This document shows positions 60,332 to 64,000 of a stretch of DNA of 64,000 nucleotides, one piece after another; position 1 is the stretch's first letter, and each line of letters starts with the position of its first letter. The stretch is taken from positions 496,001-560,000 of the forward strand of contig JASCOD010000001.1 of the NCBI GenBank assembly GCA_029959615.1, written 5' to 3'. Source of the stretch: Flavobacteriaceae bacterium PS02338 (lineage in GTDB: Bacteria; Bacteroidota; Bacteroidia; Sphingobacteriales; Sphingobacteriaceae). Under the pieces are notes generated by a model, which was not told where the DNA came from, made no database searches, and saw nothing but the letters and a program-made list of their open reading frames with translations. The position numbers were made by a program, and so were the translations under genes.

Positions 60332-61585
60332 ATGGGATTAAAAAGAGTAGTAGTAACTGGGTTGGGTGCGCTCACTCCAATTGGAAATAGTGTTCCCGAA
60401 TTTTGGGAAGCATTGACAAATGGTGTGAGCGGCGCTGCGCCTATCAAAAGTTTTAATACTGAAAAATTCAAAACGAAATTCGCTTGCGAAGTAAAAAACT
60501 TTAATCCAGAAGATTATTTGGATAAAAAGGAAGCTCGCAAACTGGATCCGTTTGTACAATACGCACTAGTTGCAACCGAAGAGGCTGTTAAAGATGGAGG
60601 ATATGACTTCTCTAAACTTGATACTAACCGCATTGGCGTAATTTGGGGCGCAGGAATTGGAGGCTTAAAAACTTTCCTAGACGAAGTTTCGAACTTCGCC
60701 ACTGGTGATGGCACGCCTAGGTACAACCCTTTTTTTATTCCTAAAATGATTGTTGATATTGCTCCTGGGCATATCTCAATAAAGTATGGATTGCGTGGAC
60801 CAAACTTTGCCACCGTTTCTGCATGTGCATCATCAACCAATGCAATGATTGATGCATTTAATTATATTCGTTTAGGCATGGCCGATATTATTATCAGTGG
60901 TGGTTCTGAAGCGATTATAAACGAAGCGGGCATGGGTGGTTTTAACGCAATGCATGCTTTATCTACACGTAATGACGATCCTGCAACCGCTTCTCGTCCG
61001 TTCGATAAAGACCGTGATGGTTTTGTTGCGGGAGAAGGTGCCGGCACTATTATTTTAGAAGAATTAGAACACGCAAAAGCTCGTGGTGCTAAAATCTATG
61101 CTGAAATTGTTGGTGGTGGTATGAGTGCAGATGCGCATCACATTACAGCTCCACATCCAGAAGGGTTAGGCGCTAAAATGGTTATGACTAACGCTTTAAA
61201 AGATGCTGGTTTAACCACAGATCAAATTGATTACATCAACGTACACGGTACTTCTACACCTTTAGGAGACGTACAAGAAGCAAAAGCAATTGTAGATCTA
61301 TTTGGGGAAGATGCTTACAAGCTAAATATCAGCTCTACTAAATCTATGACTGGGCATTTATTAGGTGCAGCAGGTGCGGTTGAGGCTTTGGCAACTATTC
61401 TTGCCATTAACAATGATTTGGTGCCGCCAACTATTAACCACTTTAATGATGACCCGGAGTTTGACCCTAAACTGAACTTTACTTTTAACAAAGCTCAAAA
61501 ACGTACAGTTAGAGCTGCTATCAGTAATACTTTTGGGTTTGGTGGACACAATGCTTCTGTAATTTTTAAGAAATACGAAGATTAA
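60332..61585 (+). CDS. fabF: 3-oxoacyl-[acyl-carrier-protein] synthase II
   Basis: This 417-residue thiolase-fold enzyme has the catalytic Cys in VSACASSTNAM near residue 164 and the two His in VHGTSTPLGD and STKSMTGHLLGAAGA. It begins MGLKRVVVTGLGALTPIGNS. It condenses malonyl-ACP with acyl-ACP to lengthen fatty acids. acpP and rnc flank it in the same direction, a common bacterial order. Confidence 0.98.
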   Translation: MGLKRVVVTGLGALTPIGNSVPEFWEALTNGVSGAAPIKSFNTEKFKTKFACEVKNFNPEDYLDKKEARKLDPFVQYALVATEEAVKDGGYDFSKLDTNRIGVIWGAGIGGLKTFLDEVSNFATGDGTPRYNPFFIPKMIVDIAPGHISIKYGLRGPNFATVSACASSTNAMIDAFNYIRLGMADIIISGGSEAIINEAGMGGFNAMHALSTRNDDPATASRPFDKDRDGFVAGEGAGTIILEELEHAKARGAKIYAEIVGGGMSADAHHITAPHPEGLGAKMVMTNALKDAGLTTDQIDYINVHGTSTPLGDVQEAKAIVDLFGEDAYKLNISSTKSMTGHLLGAAGAVEALATILAINNDLVPPTINHFNDDPEFDPKLNFTFNKAQKRTVRAAISNTFGFGGHNASVIFKKYED

Positions 61586-61667
61586 GCCAAAAAGCTTAGG
61601 GTTTAAGGCTATTGTATCGTATATTTATGCGAATGCCTTTCTGTATTAAATTTTGTGAAGCTAGTTG

Positions 61668-62396
61668 ATGTCCTTGTTAAGCATTTATAAACTATATCTT
61701 TCGCCCAATAAGCAGTTTGTAAAAAAACTCAAAAATGTGCTTGGTTTTGTACCAGGTAACATAGCGCTTTATAAAATGGCGTTTAGGCATCGCTCTGTAG
61801 CTAAGTTATTAAAAAACGGCAGCAGGAGCAGTAACGAAAGACTTGAGTTTCTAGGTGATGCTATTTTAGGATCTGTAGTAGCAGAATTGCTCTTCAAAAG
61901 CTATCCTTACAAAGAGGAAGGTTTTTTAACAGAAATGCGTTCTAAAATCGTAAACAGAGCAAACCTAAACCAGCTGGCCCGTAAAATGGGTTTTGATGAA
62001 TTGATCATCTTCGACCAGAAAACGGTAAACTTCCAATCCAAGCATCATTCTATGTATGGAGATGCTTTCGAAGCTTTGATTGGAGCCATTTACCTAGACA
62101 AGGGTTACGATTTCACAAAAAACCTTATTCTAAAGCGAATCATCAAGCCTTACGTAGACATTCATCATTTGGAAATTACGGAGACGAATTTTAAAAGTCG
62201 CTTAATCGAATGGTGCCAACGCCAAGGTAAAGAAATTACTTTCGATGTAGTAGAAAACGGAGAAGGGGAAAGCACTAAACTATTTACCGTAAAAGTGATG
62301 ATAGAAAACGAAAATTACGGTATTGGAAGAGATTACAACAAGAAAAACGCAGAAAAATTAGCTGCCGAAAAAGCCTGCGAAGCATTGGCTATTTAG
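61668..62396 (+). CDS. rnc: Ribonuclease III
   Basis: This 242-residue protein has the RNase III signature SNERLEFLGDAILG, with the catalytic Glu/Asp, and a second acidic site in HHSMYGDAFEALIGAIYLDKG. The C-terminal dsRNA-binding domain is FKSRLIEWCQRQGKE to AEKLAAEKACEAL. It cuts structured RNA, including rRNA precursors. I chose ATG 61668; a TTG one codon earlier is also in frame. It is the third gene of the acpP operon. Confidence 0.96.
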   Translation: MSLLSIYKLYLSPNKQFVKKLKNVLGFVPGNIALYKMAFRHRSVAKLLKNGSRSSNERLEFLGDAILGSVVAELLFKSYPYKEEGFLTEMRSKIVNRANLNQLARKMGFDELIIFDQKTVNFQSKHHSMYGDAFEALIGAIYLDKGYDFTKNLILKRIIKPYVDIHHLEITETNFKSRLIEWCQRQGKEITFDVVENGEGESTKLFTVKVMIENENYGIGRDYNKKNAEKLAAEKACEALAI

Positions 62397-62448
62397 TTAG
62401 CAATTATCAGCAAACAGTTTTTGATCCAAATCTTTTGCTGAGAACTGT

Positions 62449-63159
62449 TTATGGTTTCTTCAAAGTATCACTGTATTTCTTATAAGACTCGTTAATCCAT
62501 TTAATTGCATCATACACATTCCAATTCTTTGATTGTTCATAGCTAGGTCTATAGTTAACCAAAAAGTCTTCGAGCTCTTTTCCAGTTAAACCTGTTTGCT
62601 GATTAATAGTTGATTTGTTAAAAAGTTGATCAACCTGACTGTCTTGCATTTCGGTTTGATACATCTTATTAAACCTTCTAGCCTGCCTAGGTGTTTTACC
62701 AAAAAGTTCGTAGAATGCTGTAAGTGGCGTAAACAGAAAAGCCAACACAGGCGGCTTTCCTGCATGAAAAGAGCCTTTCCCCCTATAATCTTTCCTTATC
62801 TCGTCTAAAGCCTGCTTCTTTGTTTGTCCGGTTATTACAACTTCATTTAGCGTAGCTCCCTTATTCAAATAAAGTACCAAATCTTTGTTGTTTCTAACGA
62901 CAACCTCTAAATCGTTGAAATTTCTTTTTGTGACCAGCAAAGTATCGCCAATATTCGCTTTGATAGTGAAAAGACCTATATCGTTACTACCTGTAGCAAA
63001 ACCCGACTGTTTATTTTTAATTTCAGCTAAAGCAATCCTATTTTTTGATGCATACTCAAAAAGAACACCAGTAAGCGTGAAATTTTGCTGAGCGAACGCT
63101 GTGTTGACAGCGAATAGCACAACAGCTAAAGAAAATATCAGCCTTGCCTTAGTATACAT
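62449..63159 (-). CDS. Exported CarboxypepD-regulatory-like domain protein
   Basis: This 236-residue protein has a signal peptide (MYTKARLIFSLAVVLFAVNT ending AFAQ), then a transthyretin-like domain (residues about 26-105, TLTGVLFEYASKNRIALAEI and ATLNEVVI) as found at the N-terminus of many TonB-linked receptors. A helical tail without homology I recognise follows. It has no plug or barrel, so it is not a receptor itself. The function is unknown. It is convergent with rnc and divergent from plsC. Confidence 0.75.
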   Translation of the reverse strand: MYTKARLIFSLAVVLFAVNTAFAQQNFTLTGVLFEYASKNRIALAEIKNKQSGFATGSNDIGLFTIKANIGDTLLVTKRNFNDLEVVVRNNKDLVLYLNKGATLNEVVITGQTKKQALDEIRKDYRGKGSFHAGKPPVLAFLFTPLTAFYELFGKTPRQARRFNKMYQTEMQDSQVDQLFNKSTINQQTGLTGKELEDFLVNYRPSYEQSKNWNVYDAIKWINESYKKYSDTLKKP

Positions 63160-63229
63160 TGCAGCGTAATTTTATAATTTGTAAACTTAACAAATGTTTT
63201 GCTTGCACTAAGTTAAAAAAGGTTAATTC

Positions 63230-63967
63230 ATGAGAAAAGCATTATCAATTCTATATCTTATTTATGCAGCCATCATCTTCATCACATTGATGTTTGCGGC
63301 GTTACCTTTTGTACTTATTTTCTCTGCAATATTATCTATAGATACTGGTAAGCGATTTATTTTGACCGTACTAAGAACTTGGGCGTGGCTTTTTAGTTTA
63401 GTTAGCTGCTTTTGGGTAAAAACAAAAAGCAAGGATACTATCAATCGTTCCAAATCGCATATTTACGTAGGTAATCACGGCTCTTACTTAGATGCGATAG
63501 CTGTTTGTTTAAGCATTCCACAATATTTTAGTGCGTTGGGCAAAGTAGAAATGACCAAAGTCCCTGTATTTGGTTTAATTTACAAACGTATTGTGGTAAT
63601 GATAGACCGCAGCAGTAAAGAAAGTAGGGAACAATCTGTAACGCAACTGAAAAAAGACATCGCCAATGGGCAATCGATATTGATTTTTGCGGAAGGTACG
63701 ATGAACCAAACCGAAAAACCCTTGGCCGATTTTTACGACGGTGCTTTTCGTATTGCGATAGAAACCCAAACGCCGATTATTCCTTTTGTGATGATTAACA
63801 ACCGTAAATTGTTACCAAGGAAAAACCCATTGAAGATAAGACCAGGCGTAATTACCACTATTTTTTTGCCAGAAGTTAGTGTGGTTGGTTTAACGATGGA
63901 TGACGTTCCTACCTTGAAGAAGAAAGTTTATGATTTGATGGAAGAAGCGATTATAAACACCTGCTAA
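63230..63967 (+). CDS. plsC: 1-acyl-sn-glycerol-3-phosphate acyltransferase
   Basis: This 245-residue protein has the acyltransferase motif NHGSYLDAI (HX4D) near residue 81 and the EGT motif in FAEGTMNQTEKPL near 150. Two hydrophobic N-terminal segments anchor it to the membrane. It adds a second acyl chain to lysophosphatidate, giving phosphatidate for phospholipids. The start is ATG 63230. Confidence 0.9.
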   Translation: MRKALSILYLIYAAIIFITLMFAALPFVLIFSAILSIDTGKRFILTVLRTWAWLFSLVSCFWVKTKSKDTINRSKSHIYVGNHGSYLDAIAVCLSIPQYFSALGKVEMTKVPVFGLIYKRIVVMIDRSSKESREQSVTQLKKDIANGQSILIFAEGTMNQTEKPLADFYDGAFRIAIETQTPIIPFVMINNRKLLPRKNPLKIRPGVITTIFLPEVSVVGLTMDDVPTLKKKVYDLMEEAIINTC

Positions 63968-63972
63968 CTTTG
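63965..63972 (+). promoter_or_regulatory. -7 box (TAACTTTG) of the next gene
   Basis: TAACTTTG fits the TAnnTTTG consensus exactly. It overlaps the plsC stop codon and lies 17 bases before an ATG at 63990, where a new gene probably begins and runs off the window. Too little of it is present to name a product. Confidence 0.5.
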
Positions 63973-64000
63973 TCAATCTTATCGAACTTATGCTCATTAA

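Noticed and set aside
62399..62447. Hairpins between rnc and the convergent regulatory-domain gene as a terminator
   Set aside because: AAACAGTT/AACTGTTT and CAGCAAA/TTTGCTG overlap and compete, with no clear T tract, so I do not call a site.

Overview
The window looks like a chromosomal segment of a Bacteroidota organism, most likely Sphingobacteriaceae (Pedobacter or a close relative). I base this on the AT-rich sequence, the lack of clear Shine-Dalgarno sites, repeated TAnnTTTG -7 promoter boxes, several families I know mainly from Bacteroidota (DUF6427, DUF4834, DUF2480, DUF6702, IPExxxVDY, a SusC-type plug), and the gene orders rplM-rpsI-rpsB-tsf and acpP-fabF-rnc beside pyk. The genus is an inference. 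No phage, insertion sequence or CRISPR array is visible, and most of the content is housekeeping.

Layout. 1-3306 (-): cell-surface operon of a flippase, a methyltransferase-like protein and the N-terminal part of an Ig-like repeat protein that runs off the left edge. 3332-8050 (-): triple-repeat lipoprotein, DinB-like protein, YjjG nucleotidase, upp, polysaccharide deacetylase, DUF6702. 8127-14806 (+): HupE/UreJ-like protein, M1 peptidase, uvrB, YwbE, an orphan SusC plug, DUF4834. 14847-15947 (-): acyltransferase. 16269-29698 (+): envelope and metabolism genes, namely LpxH-like, glycosyltransferase, DUF6427, coaX, outer-membrane protein, LptC, PpiD-like chaperone, DUF2480, DUF3108, DUF3109 and the dTDP-rhamnose genes rfbB-rfbD-rfbA. 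29828-39406 (-): ABC exporter, frr, pyrH, nagA, a TPR/MORN protein and the tsf-rpsB-rpsI-rplM operon. 39724-48701 (-): AddB-like and AddA-like repair proteins around a small membrane protein, then queD, tcdA-like and tatD-like. 48811-57397: thioredoxin, GH3, porin, sugar dehydrogenase with cytochrome c, S9 peptidase, YdeI-like. 57414-57859 (-): tRNA-Ser(GGA), a GIY-YIG nuclease gene and a broken tRNA-Ser-like copy. 57935-63967: pyk, IPExxxVDY, acpP-fabF-rnc, a regulatory-domain protein and plsC.

Two things stand out. First, the tRNA-Ser / GIY-YIG / tRNA-Ser-remnant arrangement looks like a minimal element that entered a tRNA gene and left it intact. Second, at least eight sites carry strict 7-nt-period arrays (ACTTTNN, AACTNNN or NNNAGTT, TTTACGA/TTTTAGA), some forming long hairpins, some touching start codons, and one coding for the signal peptide of LptC. 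REP-like palindromic repeats of at least two families also sit between genes.

Limits: all calls come from reading the sequence. No alignment, folding or database search was run, and start codons were re-chosen by eye where stated.
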